Positions 43,100 to 55,116 of a DNA stretch of 64,000 nucleotides are shown here, one piece after another. The notes under the pieces were generated by a model. It was not told the DNA's origin, did not search any database, and was given only the letters and a program-made list of their open reading frames with translations. The stretch comes from Henricia sp. BOLD:AAB3569 (taxonomy: Eukaryota > Echinodermata > Asteroidea > Spinulosida > Echinasteridae). A program made the position numbers and the translations under genes. Where the stretch lies: positions 992,001 through 1,056,000 of the forward strand of contig JBBELK010000305.1 in the NCBI GenBank assembly GCA_037783545.1, written 5' to 3'. How positions within the stretch are numbered: position 1 is the first letter of the stretch; every line of letters starts with the position of its first letter.

Positions 43100-43790
43100 G
43101 CAGTGTCGTTGGCACACTTGCCACAGAAGGAGAGGGCTCACTTGCCACAAAATACTTGGCGCGCACTTGACGCAAAGTACTTGGCGCACTTGCCAAAAGT
43201 ACTTGGCACATCACACTTGCCACAAAGTACTTGGCACACTTGCCGCAAAGTACCTAGCACACTTGCCGCAAAGTACCTGGCACACTTTCTGCAAAGTACC
43301 TAGCACACTTTCCGCAAAGTACCTGGCACACTTTGCACAAAGTACCTGGCACACTTGCCGCAAAGTACCTGGCACACTTGCCGCAAAGTAGCTGGCACAC
43401 TTGCCGCAAAGTACCTGGCACACTTGCCACAAAGTACCTGGCACACTTGCTGCAAAGTCCTTTGCACATTTCGCACAAAGTAATTGGGACACTTGCCACA
43501 AAGTTCTTGACATATTTGCCACAAAAGAAGGCATGCATGCTCGCTTCAAAAGTACTTGGCACGCTTGCCACACTGAGGGCACGCTTGCCCCAAGAGTAAA
43601 TGGTACTATTTCCACAAACAAAGCCCTTGGCTTATTTGCCACAGAAGCAGCTTGTCAAAAATTGTTCGGTATTCCTGCCACAAAGGTCATTGCATATTTG
43701 TCACAAAAGAGGGCACGCTTGTCCCAAAAGGTACTTGGACACTTGCCACAAACAAAGCCCTTGGCATCCTTGCCACAGAAAAAATAGCTT
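43100..43790. repeat. 23-bp satellite array inside the foldback
   Basis: The consensus unit is CACACTTGCCGCAAAG + TACCTGG (23 bp); CTTGCC recurs at 43216, 43239 and 43262 and so on. Roughly 30 units are present, well conserved at 43200-43450 and degenerate outside. Because 23 is not a multiple of three, all three minus-strand frames cycle through the same 23-residue repeat without stops, producing open frames of 143, 105 and 74 codons that I do not regard as genes. Confidence 0.92.
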
Positions 43791-44353
43791 TACACCCAGC
43801 ACGATATGTGACAAAGGGACCACTGCCCCCTTCCGCCCCTATACCTCAACACACTCTTCCATTTGGTTAGCGTACCACCACCCCCGCAACCCCCTTTAAA
43901 CCTGGAATTTATTTAAACTCCCTTGGATGTTTACGACTTAATCATGGGGAAAATGGAAGGGGTGTTGTCCTCTGTCACATATCGTACTGTAGCTTGCCTC
44001 AAGTGCTTGGCACATATTTTCCACAAAAGGGACATGCTGGCCTCAAGAAAACGCCCCAGAAGTTGTCTTTCAGCACGCCTGCCTACAGTGCTGGGGATGT
44101 TTTCCACCCACATGTATCCAGGTCCACCGCTGCATATGCAGCACAATATGTGGCATTGGGTCCCATCACTCCCTCTTCCATTGTTCCCCCATTGTGTCTC
44201 AAACATCCAAGGAATTTCAAAATAATTCCTTTCAGCTTTTAGGGGAGTGGGGTGAGAGGGGGAGGGGCCTTTGGGGGTGGTGCGTTAACAAAAGGGAAGA
44301 GTGTTTAGGTATAGGGGCGTTGGGGGAAGTCCCTTTGCCACATACCGTGCTGG

Positions 44354-44507
44354 GTGTAGACCGTATCGAATAGCTACCATCTTGTGGGACACCTTTTGTT
44401 ATTTAAACTATTCAACAATTTAAGCATAATACGTGCAACCACGCATGTCCTCAATGAACAAAAAAACTGCCGTACAAGATGGCGGCTATTCGATACGGTC
44501 TATACAC
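44354..44507. repeat. Small inverted-repeat element inside the foldback
   Basis: GTGTAGACCGTATCGAATAG at the left is inverted as CTATTCGATACGGTCTATAC at the right; CCATCTTGT and ACAAGATGG extend the pairing. Non-coding MITE-like insertion. Confidence 0.85.
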
Positions 44508-45643
44508 CGCTGGCACATACGGTTGGAATGCTAGCCCTTATCAGATTGTGTTTGCAAAACATTAAATTTAACATTGAGTAATGCCTTAGTTACTTAAATC
44601 AGGCATTTACAGTAAACTCTCGTTCTGCCTTTCCACTGCTTGAACGTTTCACAAAGACTATTTATAATTTAGGCACTGTCCGTCTCTTCTATGCAAATTT
44701 CTGCCATATCAAATTGAATTAAAAACCACACGAGAATATTTACATAAATTATTATCAAAGGCGGAGAAGGGGTGAGGGTGGGCGGTGGGTTGACACAACT
44801 GTTGCGCCAGACATTTGTCCCCTCTTGGCTTTTCATTGGTTAAAAGTTACCTTTTCATGCGCTGTGGGAATGGTTCAGGTCGCTACCAAAGCGTACGACT
44901 GTGAATTATGTATTTTACCCAACAGTCCTGACCAGGAAAAGCGGGGTTAGGATTTTTTTTTTAGAAAAACACCTTTTTAACAATTTCGGTACCTAATTTG
45001 CATAATTTGTATATTTATCTTAACAATATGAATTGAGAAACGTGTTTGTATTCTCTTGCCATAAAATCATGGGTACATTACACAAATACATGTAAATCGT
45101 TTTGAGTAGATACTTGCGTACGAAAATACAGTGTAAATTTGTTTTCCCTAATGGTGGCCGCTAATTTGCATATTGGTGTTCACAATATCAATTCAGAAAC
45201 ATGTTTATCGTGTACTATGACCATGCGAACATAGGTTTAGACGCTTCATGTGCTTTGATTGGGTACCTACATATAAAGTTACAGTGAAAAATGTATTATT
45301 TCCTAATGGTGGCAGTTAATTTGCATAATTTGCATATTTGTGTTCACACTATCAATTCAGAAACATGTTTATCGTGTACTGTGACCATGCAAACATAGGT
45401 TTAGACATTTCATGTGCTTTGATTGGGTACCTACATATATAGTTATATTGAAACATATAATTTTTCCTAACGGCAGCAGGTAATTTGCATATTATGCAAA
45501 TTTGACACCTTTCCACCAAATATATTTTGGTAGACTTTTAGTATGGTGTTCAGGAGACTTTACTAAAATGCATACCAGTTAAAAAAATTCTGTTGCAATT
45601 AGTGGTGGGTTGAGCCAAAAAAATGCCTAGATTGACTGGACTA

Positions 45644-47136
45644 TAAGTTCAATTTGGTATTTCAACATTGGTATTTCAAAAGTGATATAGTAAAGTTATT
45701 CAGTGTTAACCATTTTGTTGCATATGAGAATACAAATCTAAATTCTCTAGACTTTGTAAAATTGCTGCGTCGAGTATGCTGGCGTTTTTAAGAAAGGTTT
45801 GGTGCCATAAATGTCCGCAAGCATGTGTAGGCCCTATGTATAGATTTCGCGTAAGTGTGTGTGCGATCGTTATGAAGACCTGAGCTTGTTCAGATTTTTT
45901 TTCAAAAAAAGACACACGTACAAAGGCCTAACTGCTTGTACAAATTCGCCAGGCAAAACTAAAAACTATTTATAAGGTAAAACAACGTTGCTCGATTGTA
46001 AAGAGATCACTAAATCTGCTACAAATAAAAACTTTAAAGATGTATTGTCAGTGCGTTTTGGGTGTGGCACCATGAAAATAAATTGAATTGATATTTTTTT
46101 TAGAAACATAAAAGTTATTCGCTTTCAAAATGATGCATTTGCGGAAAAAAATCTACCAACGTTTAGTTATCGAACAATTACTCTCAATATTTCGAAATAT
46201 TGACGGTAGGCCTATAAAAACGCGTTTTTCGCAGGGTTGCTGATGTCTTAAAAACAAAACAAAGTATGATGGACCCACCACTTGAAATGCACATTCCATG
46301 CATTGCACTAATCATTCACACCAAGTTTCGTGTAATTCCGAAATTTACTTTGGGAGATATAATCAATTGTTTAGAGGGGAACTTACTTTTGTTGAGGTGT
46401 TTATATTCTCCCAATTGCAAAAAAACATAAATGTTGGCCTTTAAAGCCGCCTCTATGTCTTCTTGTAAGGCAATGCATAATGTGCGTGTAACCTGGCAAC
46501 TGACAGGGGTCGATCGCCTCACAAAGCTGCCTACTGCGTTAACTGCCGTTGTTCAAACCTGTTTTTGTCGACAAAATAATCATGACATAAGCCCGAACTG
46601 CCATAACGTTTTTACATTCGTTAACTATGGGTAATTGCTTGGCAAATCAACCGTGCAGAAATTAGAAGAAAATAAGTAAAGATTAACTTTGGCGCTACTT
46701 TCAAGGACGCAGCGTCAGTGACATATTTGTCTAACAGCACTATGGGCATTCAAAACCACTCTAATCTTCAATAAAGCCAGGCGAAATCAAGGTTTGATTC
46801 CAACAAATACTCCTTCCCTGGCAAAACGTCTGGCACAGAAAGAGTATCCTTGGTCTCCATGGAGCTCACAACAAAGGAAGGGTATACCGGTTCTGACGGT
46901 GACTCGCAGACAATGACTCAGTGGGATTATTTCCTCACCTTTGGGGCAAAATAACGGTCCCGATTGCAAAAAGTTGACTTCTTTTTCCTTCAACAGGGCA
47001 AGACAGTAAAGGCGTGCTGTTTTGAACTGCAATGTGGAATAATTCGATGTTCAGTGTGTAGCTTGTGCGAAGATGGAACGTCGAATTTTGGAATAGCTGG
47101 AACCTAAAACTGAGCTACAAAAAAGCTTTAAATATA
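45644..47136. other. Spacer and upstream region of the orphan gene
   Basis: A dispersed repeat (family H) lies at 46047-46216 (GTGCGTTTTGGGTGTGGCAC ... AACGTTTAGTTATCGAACAA) and recurs in the same orientation at about 52570-52750. A short upstream frame (ATG 47073, seven codons, TAG) precedes the orphan gene start. No TATA box stands out. Confidence 0.5.
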
Positions 47137-48792
47137 ATGTTCCCTCCCAGTTCCGTTCACCGGGGTTGCTGCCCGAAATCCCGGGCATCTCCTAGACCTG
47201 CGGCGAAGGACCATTCTGACATCAAAGTAGCCAGTCACAAACTAACCATACAGCGTTCGATCCGAGCCCAGAAACTGGACGAACGCCAGCTGAACAAGCT
47301 GTTTAAGAGTCTGGATAACTTGAAGATACAGAGGATCCTGCAGATTGACAAAGCGGTGGCTGAACAGGAGAGGATCTTGGAAAAACTTGACCAGGAGTTA
47401 GAGCTCGCCCGGGAGAGGAGGGTCAGTAGGAGGGGCAGTAGTGCCGTGAGCTCCGTGGCAGAGAGCGATGTTTCAGCCCTAATGCCGGACCGTTTCAAGC
47501 GCGGTCCTCGTGTGTCCGTGCGAAGAACTTGTTTTGATGTGTATGCATTTAGGATGCGCAGAGAAAACCAAGCCACCACGCCTCCCACCGAAACCTCTAA
47601 GAAAGCCAGGAACATGACATCGAAGAAATATACGTTGCGAACGAACAAATGCCCACGAGAACACAGTGACTTCATGTCAAGTCAGATAAACTTTGCGGCA
47701 GAAATAGGACCCAGACTTTCAACAGATACATTTGAGCAAATGACGACAAATTCATCGCCATTACCGACAAACAACCTTGGAAATATTTTTCTTAGGTGCC
47801 GTTCGACACTTTCAACGCCCGCGTGTGATATGAACAACAATGAGGTAACGAAACGCAGCTCTTTACTAGCACCTGATTGGACGAGTGAGGTAGGCGCGGA
47901 TGACATCAGCAAATGTGAACAAGTACGCGCGTGTCAGCGCAGTACGCCCAAGCCACATCGCAAAGAATCGTGGTTACCAGAAGAAAACAAAGAAACGGAA
48001 GATTCAGCTAAGGAGAAACATTCAGAGGATAATTGTGTTTTAAAAAATGAAGGCAGGGTAAAAAAGAGAACCATAAAAAGCTATAGAACACTTATGGCAG
48101 GGAAACAGAGGAAAGAGGTGTCATTTCACATAAGCGAAAACGAGGAAGTAGAAAATGACGAAAAGATAGAGTTTGGAAAAACGAGAGTTTCCACATTGGG
48201 AGATAACGTGCAAAACACCATCCAGCTGAAGGACATCATGTCTGCCTCTACATCATCAGTAATTAGTTCAGAACTCCGAGCGGAATGCAGTGAGCCGAAC
48301 TGCATTTTCCACAACAAGGTCTACCGTCGCTTGGAAAGCAGCAGCGTCGAGGCCGAGGAATGCACCAGAGACTATCGTGCGACAGGCACGGAGTCTACCG
48401 TATCCCCGGTCACCAACCGAACCGGGAGTTCTCGGCCGCGGAGTCGCGGCGGCACGGTCCCTCCCATGTCCCCAATTTCAACCGATTTTCTCCGTGACTT
48501 CGAAGGCCCGGCTACTCCCAAGACGCCACCGACCGCCTCGGTCGACCTCGATAGCTTCTTGTCCATCCGGAGGCCCCTCAGAGGATCAAACCGAGAGAAG
48601 ATGTTAAAAGACAAAGAAGCCAATTTGAGATCTACGTTTCGCCTGATGCGGCAGAAAATGGCTGACCAGAAACCAGCCGACTTTAACCAGAACTACGGCC
48701 TGCCGACACCCAACTGGAAAATTATCAATCCACTTCAGATGCGTCACAAAATCAACCAGAGCAATCCACTGCATGCAAAGTGGGGGATTTGA
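47137..48792 (+). CDS. Uncharacterised single-exon protein, 551 residues
   Basis: The first in-frame ATG is at 47137 (AATATAATGTTC); an in-frame TAG at 47059 precedes it, and TGA ends it at 48792. It is hydrophilic throughout, with no signal peptide or membrane segment. Residues about 40-95 (RSIRAQKLDERQLNKLFKSL onward to ELELARERR) are predicted by eye to be helical coiled coil. The middle is rich in Ser, Thr, Lys and Glu and probably disordered. About residues 450-480 carry SP/TP sites (PPMSPIS, GPATPKTPPT), suggesting proline-directed phosphorylation. The last 70 residues are more compact (STFRLMRQKMADQKPADFNQ, LPTPNWKII, NPLHAKWGI) and may be the conserved part. I do not recognise a family. 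The long intact frame argues for a real gene or retrocopy. Confidence 0.8.
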   Translation: MFPPSSVHRGCCPKSRASPRPAAKDHSDIKVASHKLTIQRSIRAQKLDERQLNKLFKSLDNLKIQRILQIDKAVAEQERILEKLDQELELARERRVSRRGSSAVSSVAESDVSALMPDRFKRGPRVSVRRTCFDVYAFRMRRENQATTPPTETSKKARNMTSKKYTLRTNKCPREHSDFMSSQINFAAEIGPRLSTDTFEQMTTNSSPLPTNNLGNIFLRCRSTLSTPACDMNNNEVTKRSSLLAPDWTSEVGADDISKCEQVRACQRSTPKPHRKESWLPEENKETEDSAKEKHSEDNCVLKNEGRVKKRTIKSYRTLMAGKQRKEVSFHISENEEVENDEKIEFGKTRVSTLGDNVQNTIQLKDIMSASTSSVISSELRAECSEPNCIFHNKVYRRLESSSVEAEECTRDYRATGTESTVSPVTNRTGSSRPRSRGGTVPPMSPISTDFLRDFEGPATPKTPPTASVDLDSFLSIRRPLRGSNREKMLKDKEANLRSTFRLMRQKMADQKPADFNQNYGLPTPNWKIINPLQMRHKINQSNPLHAKWGI

Positions 48793-48863
48793 AATTGTAA
48801 ACACAGGAACACCATAAGACAAATGGGTTCGTTCGACGAAAATTATTTGGACATCGTTCGTTA

Positions 48864-49178
48864 ATTAGCCTTTTGCGTGTAACATTTGCAGAACGACTGG
48901 CGCCCCGAATCCTTCACTTTCAAATGGAAATGCAGTTTAAAAAGTCACATACTACGCTATTGCAGCTACGCAGTGCATGCCATTGCCCAGCAACCAACAG
49001 TGTGGTTGCTTTATGCCATTCTCTCCTACGGTGAACACGGTATTGATTATGTGCTTCATACCTGCCGCGTGCACCACCTAGCAACATAAATTTAGTCCGG
49101 TCAACTGGATAATAAGTGTGCATGTGAAAGGATGTACGTCAGTACACGTTATTCGTTCGAAGCACGCAAAAAAGCTAA
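48864..49178. repeat. Dispersed 310-bp repeat (family B), copy 1
   Basis: It matches 60137-60448 in the same orientation (TTCACTTTCAAA, GGTTGCTTTATGCCATTCTC, AAGTGTGCATGTGAAAGGA). The ends ATTAGCCTTTTGCGTGT and CACGCAAAAAAGCTAA are inverted. It appears inserted in a relic related to the 6049 MITE (TTCGTTCGACGA before it, CACTTAAACGAAGATCGAAC after it). It begins about 70 bp after the orphan gene stop codon. Confidence 0.8.
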
Positions 49179-49905
49179 CTAAGCGTTCGTTCATATCTCA
49201 CTTAAACGAAGATCGAACGAAGATCGGTAACGTTCGCATGAATATATACGAAATATACCACTTTGACGACGAGGTCGGTTCTTCTTATTTGTCTTCTCTT
49301 CAGTTCAGTTTTTGCCCAGACGTTACTTTGCAAATCGCACGCGAAGAATATACACAGCAATGTAAACAAAACGAAAACGTTCCTTCATTTTCAAAGATGA
49401 ATATATTGAGAATGCAAAATGGGAGAAAACACACGAATGTGGATACGTCATAGAAAAATAAATAACTGAAAAAAGTATGAAAAACCTGCCTGTACACACA
49501 GCGTCCAACTCACGTACATAATACACCCATTCCAGGCAATACACATTTCTGTATGGCAAAATATGTCAAAATATTTACATTTCAACACGAATACGTTAGA
49601 AAATATGTTTACCTTTTTGCCTAATTACAATGATAATTATTGTATTTAATAAGTCGCCATTTCTTGTAAAATGTTACTCATCTAATACATTGGAAATTGT
49701 ATGTTTCCCTGGCAAAAATATAGAAAACTGTATAGCCTATTGCTAATTTACTGTACAATTGTGTTTTATTCATTTGGCATATACATATTTTCATATTACA
49801 CAAAAAATATTTCGTGCAAATATTTTTGTCTCTTTCAATCATTTACATTTGATATAACTTATAACAATCCACGCATCGTTTCTGGTCTCTAAGACTAAAA
49901 TAATT
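49179..49905. other. AT-rich spacer
   Basis: The first 50 bp belong to the MITE relic around family B copy 1. An AATAAA at about 49457 could serve the orphan gene as poly(A) signal, 660 bp after its stop codon (inference). Nothing else is recognised. Confidence 0.45.
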
Positions 49906-50428
49906 GGGGCGTTCGAGATGCTTACACCAAGTAACACCAACACCGGACGTTCTTTTAGCCATCACGTGATACACGTGGCAGCCACCACTGCCCGAACTCG
50001 CGGGCGGGTCACTGTTGTAAGGCTCGGTGTAATAACGTCACCTATACGGTAACCGTATGGAAGTTGCGAGTAGTAAAAGATGGCGAACGGTTTGAAACCG
50101 CGTCGCGAGTACGAAGAAAAACACACATTTATGATACAAATAAGAGGGAATATGGGTGTAAATACATTTTCCTTAATCAGTAAATGTCTGTGGAGTGTGG
50201 ACATTGGCATGCAAGGTTTATTACGGTACCTTTTAGACAAATTTTGCGTGGCGCCGTGTTAATTTTGTTCTCGTGATCAAACGATGACACTATAGCCCCG
50301 CCTGGCAACAACCTTTGACCTATGTTCCCAGAATTCAAGGCGAAACCCCGTGTCGTTCGTTTTGCATCTTCTGGAGGCTTCCCCGGTGTAAACCCCGTGT
50401 TGCACGGTGTAAGCATCTCGAACGCCCC
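49906..50428. repeat. 523-bp MITE with GGGGCGTTCGAGATG ends
   Basis: The terminal repeats GGGGCGTTCGAGATGCTTAC / GTAAGCATCTCGAACGCCCC are exact. TAAT is near both ends, but the precise target duplication is unclear. The interior contains CACGTGATACACGTGG and no coding sequence. Confidence 0.88.
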
Positions 50429-51222
50429 TAATGTTGAAACAAAAACAATATCAATTAACCATTATACATTTTAAAACCTATAAATTATTTTAATCGGCAT
50501 ATTTAAAAGATGGGATTACGATTTTGTTTTTTTAAAATTACTCATGGGAAAACAATGCTTCAAGGGGTTACATTCCCCCCAGATATCTTTGGAATGTTTT
50601 ACTTTTAAAAATTCTTTTCTAAAATTGTTTTATAAGATGCTATAGTTAAATAACCAGTTATATTTGAATATGTTTTCAAATAAAATTGATGCATAACTTC
50701 ACGTCGGGCGTATGCAATTCGAGCTGCGTGAATACTTGTGCCAATCATCCTATTCTATTTTTGGGACCATTTTCTCATTTTTTGCGTTAGTTTCAGAGTG
50801 CAAAATCGACCTGTCTCGGGAAGAAAATATCTATAAAACCACGATATTCCGACCTCACACATTCCTCCAACTTTGGTGCAAACTTTGCAAGAACCGGCTC
50901 AATACAATTCATATACAGAGGGGCCAACATGTTCATCCTTATACAGGTCTCTTTGGCTATACCTTGATTTGTTACAGATTGTGAAAACAAAGAATAAAAC
51001 CTCAAAGAAAGCATCGCAAAGGTGTATTTTCTTGTTAAAAATCGTTGAAAACAGGAGAAGAAGGCGTTAAAATTAAAAACGTTGACAATAACAACGACCA
51101 TATTACGATTGGTTACCCATCTCCACACAAGTGCTTTATATGCGTGTTAGCACTCACCCCTCTCCCCAACCTAAAATGTAGGAACTGTCCCATCCTGAGT
51201 CAGACCCTTGACCACACCCATT
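50429..51222. other. No feature recognised
   Basis: AT-rich spacer. Overlapping 90- and 111-codon frames on opposite strands at about 50712-51128 show no motif. Confidence 0.45.
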
Positions 51223-51376
51223 CTCCTGTAATCTGGAAAAACCTAGTAAGTCAAATATTGGTGAAAATCGAGTGTAACATTTTTAACTGAAGGGGAAAAA
51301 CCTAGTAAGTCCAAATATGGGTCTAACTCAATTTTCACCAAAATGTGACTTACTAGGTTTATCCAGATTACAGGAG
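51223..51376. repeat. Small inverted-repeat element
   Basis: CTCCTGTAATCTGG at the left is inverted as CCAGATTACAGGAG at the right; AACCTAGTAAGTC and GACTTACTAGGTTT extend the arms. An extra direct copy of ACCTAGTAAGTC lies near 51300. Confidence 0.8.
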
Positions 51377-51561
51377 CATTGTGTCACACGCACCACGGTA
51401 TACAAATAGTCACCAGACAACGCCCCAGAGGTGGGAGGGGCTAGGCACCAAGAATGTGGTATAACACGGGTGGCGGGACAATTATTGATATGTGTAAAAT
51501 TAATATTTTGATCAGCTTTCAATAAAACTTAAACACACGAAAGTAAATTTTATAATAGGCC

Positions 51562-51714
51562 TATATAGAGCCTTTGCATGGCGGCCATGACAGGGAGCAG
51601 TCACATTGTTACCATGTGTCATGCATGAGTAGGTGCTTTGTGGTTCTATTGTTACATCATTTAAATAAGAAAACCTGCCCCCTGTCATGGCCGCTGGTGC
51701 AGAAGCTCTATACG
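51562..51714. repeat. Small inverted-repeat element
   Basis: TATAGAGCCTTTGCATGGCG and the following GCCATGACAGGG pair with CCCTGTCATGGC and GCAGAAGCTCTATA. The 80-bp centre is AT-rich. Confidence 0.8.
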
Positions 51715-52766
51715 AGTATATTTCGCCGTAGAAGTGGATACGAGTTCGTTCACCTGAAAGTTCTCACAAAGTGTCGACCCTTACAAAACTGCCATATGAT
51801 TGTTGTGACAAAAAATCAAGTCAGATCAGTGCATAATTTAATGGCGCTGATTAGCTGAAAACGCTGCTTTGAATTTCGTTTTAACCCAATAATAATATAA
51901 AATACTATCCATGGGAAGAAAGTGCAGGAAATTTGCAATCTTCAATTTGGATGTGGAAGCAAAAAGGTTGGTGTAACTAATCACTGCACTGTTTTATGTA
52001 ACCGGATGAATTAGTTTGAAATATGTGGATTGGGAGCGCGAAATGTCAGAATGCTATGGTATCAAAATCTCAAAAAATCAACAACAAAAATGTGATCTGG
52101 AGACGCTCCATTAACAGCACAGACAAACTGTGCTTAGCACAAACAGCTTACCAACTAAAATCATCTGTATTGCTTTTGGCTGGTACTCTGCCCATTTTTG
52201 CTAAGCAAGAAAGTTTCTGCTCAGCAGTGCCATGAAATTAGGCCCAGACTTCTTATGTGCATTTTAATTTGCATTTCTGATAGCTAAAAATCAAATTATT
52301 AACCTTCTATATTGCAAAATACAAAGATATACCTCTATACAGTCACGTAAAACAAATAATTACTATGAACAAGAAATATCAAAACTATATATAAAAGACG
52401 ACAAAAATTATCAGTAAAGGTTTACAACCTAACAGTATATGTTTACAAGAACATCCCGAGAGGCATGAAGATAATTAAATGTGACAAACGCAAATACATA
52501 CTGTTTTCGGGTTCGAAGGAATTGCCTTATAGTAAAATGTTGCACATTGAACAAGACTATAGATATATAGTCCGTGCGTTTTGGGTGTGGCACCTCGAAA
52601 AAAATAAAGTTTTTTTGAATTGATAATTTTCTAGAAACATAAAAGTTATTCGCTTTCAAAATGAGACATCAACGAAAAACAAATCGACCAACGTTTAGTT
52701 ATCGAACAATTACTGTCAATATTTCGGATTATTGGCGGTCCGCCAATATAATTCAAAACGTAAACT
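51715..52766. other. Spacer with relics of families G and H
   Basis: A family G relic lies at about 52024-52117 (TTGGGAGCGCGAAATGTCAG ... AATGTGATCTGGAGACGCTC). Words of the 62621 element (GCTTAGCACAAACAG, CATGAAATTAGGCCC) occur at 52130-52250, and a family H copy at about 52570-52750. No gene is recognised. Confidence 0.55.
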
Positions 52767-52990
52767 TGCCCAAGTCTAACCTCCCGTGCCCGGTCAGCAA
52801 CGCGCAGCGCACCCTCCGGACAGGTGGCCTGTCCAATCTGTTTTCTTCTGTTTCCTCTTTCTCAGAAAGTCTTCCGAGACAGAGGAAAAGAGATTTGATA
52901 GGCCACCAGTCCAGAGGGCGCGCCGCACACCGCACACCACAGACGAAACACGGGAAGTCAGACCTGGGCAAGTCTAGGCAAGGCGCAAAG
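52767..52990. repeat. Inverted-repeat element
   Basis: The left arm (TTGCCCAAGTCTAACCTCCC, GGACAGGTGGCCTGTCCAAT) and right arm (GATAGGCCACCAGTCC, GGGAAGTCAGACCTGGGCAA) are inverted with about 80% match by eye. The centre is CTTTCTCAGAAAGTC. Open frames across it on both strands are incidental. Confidence 0.75.
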
Positions 52991-53939
52991 TATAATGTTT
53001 TGTCGTTAAAATAACGTAAATGCTTTAAAATTCGTTCGGAGAAAAAAAAATCAAATTTGCTGAGAACCACGGACAATATAACTTTAACCCTAACACTCCT
53101 CAATCCTCCAAAATCAATGCGATTTTGCATACACCCTAGGGAGTTAGGGTTAAGCAAAACCGAGTGTAGTTTATTATGCTTATGGTGTATCTGAACAAAT
53201 GACCATAAGTATATACGGCACAGCACAATAATACAAGGACTCTTTCCATATATGGAAAGGTATACCTGAACACACTCTTATTATTTATTAAATAATGAGT
53301 TTTCCATGCCCCGCGAAAACCTGAATTTTTTTTAAAATTACCTATATTTGAGGGATGAAATAAACAAACAAATTAAAAAAAATAATAATAATTCTGCTTA
53401 AATGCCATAAAATAATTTGCTCGTGGGACTAGATTATTGGGTTTCAGACAATTTGCACTTCAGTTCTGTGAATAAATTACGCAATCGATCATTTCATTTT
53501 CGCGGCCTAAATTTATCTATAGCCTATAAATAGTTTTCAATGCACACATTATAAAATACTCGTTAATTAAATACCTTTCACAATGTTTTGGTCAGTAATA
53601 ATGCGCAAAATGTCGACAACGGTTTGGTATGTATCACCTCACAGGCTCACAGCTAAACTTTGGGCACACGGCCGGCTGTACTGATATGCACCGCTGTTTT
53701 GGTGGGTTGTGAATTAATCAATCGAAGCACACCACATGCACATCGCGTAAAAAAATAAATTTTCAATGTGGAGTCCAACTTACTCCGATTACGATAAAAA
53801 AAAAAAAATTCAGCATCCAACGCCAATCATTAGTTAACCAGTGATTACGTCAAAAATGTGTTTGATGAGGCGGCCAAAACAGGCCACAGGTTACACACAA
53901 TCTTGTTCTCATGTTATAAATAGTCAGCTGTTGTGTACT
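52991..53939. other. No feature recognised
   Basis: AT-rich spacer with simple A runs (about 53330-53390, 53790-53810). No exon or clear inverted repeat seen. Confidence 0.5.
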
Positions 53940-54244
53940 GCCAGAGCGGTGTGGACCTTCCCCAGCGGCCGGACTTTTTGGGCGCGTAGCGCGCCCAATG
54001 CAATTACAACCGCCAAAAAGGTCACCGCCATTTTTGAAACGGGAATGGAGGAACGATGTTTCTGGAACTTGCAGAATGATCGTCGCTTCTTGACCAGATG
54101 GATGAAGATTTCTGGATAAGGGAACGTGTTTTGGAAAAAGTATGAGTTAGGTACCCTAACTTTGAAGATCTCTAGTCCTGGGAAAATCTCGCTCAAATTC
54201 GCTACAAAAAAGTCCGGCCGCTGGGGAAGGTCTATCGCTCTGGC
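53940..54244. repeat. 305-bp MITE with 40-bp terminal inverted repeats
   Basis: GCCAGAGCGGTGTGGACCTT then CCCCAGCGGCCGGACTTTTT at the left pair with AAAAAGTCCGGCCGCTGGGG then AAGGTCTATCGCTCTGGC at the right. The interior contains TGAAACGGGAATGGAGGAAC and is non-coding. Confidence 0.88.
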
Positions 54245-55116
54245 CGTCACATTCGGTGGCCAGAGGCATTCGGGCTACCCATGGGGGTAAATATATTATA
54301 CTTGTGCGAAAACTAACTGGCAGACACGAGTGGCGAGTCAATGATAGACGCCAGATATATAGACGGCTTGATCATTTTTCATAATACAGACTCGTTTGCG
54401 TAATAACTCGAAGTAGTCAAAAAACTACTCACAATAAGTTTAGGGATATTGTGGGGGAGTACGCAGATAATTTTTTATTGAGGGTATGCATTCCGCTTGA
54501 ATGATTTTGTATACGATTAGACAATTATATCTGCATGACAGACACACCGTGTCACAGGAATAGATGAAAAAACACACACATCCATAACTTATTATACACA
54601 GTGTAAGTCAGACGCAGCCATATTATATTGTGAACCTTCAAATAGAATACCAAATGTCGATTGCCCCGTCCACACTAGCACTACAATGAAAAGTCGAAGA
54701 AAATACTGATTTGCATACGGGGCCAGCCCAATAAAACCCGGTAAAGGCCCTCTCGCACACGGAAAAATCTCGCCCGTGAGCGGCAGGTTGGTGAATTCGA
54801 GAGTTGGTGAATTCGGAAAACTCGGAAAAACTTGTAGGACAACTCGGGATGATTCATGTAACTCGGGCACAACTCGTAACAACTCGTATCAACTCGTAGC
54901 AGTGCGCAACTCGTAGCAGTGCGCAACTCGTGGCGAAAACTTTAAAATTTCGGCCACGATCGAGTTGCCAACCGTGAGCAACTCGCACCAAACTCGTGCA
55001 ACTCGTGTATAACTCTCAGGCCACTAGTACAACTCGTAGCAAACTCGTATACAGCACTTTATCACACGAGTTTGAATAGAGTTTGATTCGAGTTGTATAA
55101 GTGGTCAACGAGTTAT

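Larger units (their letters stand above)
42018..45643. mobile_element. 3.6-kb foldback element with about 650-bp inverted arms
   Basis: The ends TAGTCCAGTCAA / TTGACTGGACTA are flanked by TAA on both sides (42015-42017 and 45644-45646), a TWA-type target as in PIF/Harbinger. The arms (42018 to about 42690 and about 44985 to 45643) are inverted copies; each is built of sub-repeats of about 161 bp with words GCAAATTACCTGCCG, ACCCAATCAAAGCACATAAA and GATAAACATGTTTCTGAATT. The centre carries a 23-bp satellite and a further inverted pair (about 43790-43900 against 44265-44355). No transposase is recognised. Confidence 0.9.

Noticed and set aside
43040-43899. Cys-rich repetitive protein frames on both strands
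   Set aside because: The 23-bp satellite keeps every minus-strand frame open; several overlapping frames cannot all be genes and no expression signal is visible.
47235-47675. Minus-strand frame opposite the orphan gene
   Set aside because: It is a shadow of the intact plus-strand coding sequence.
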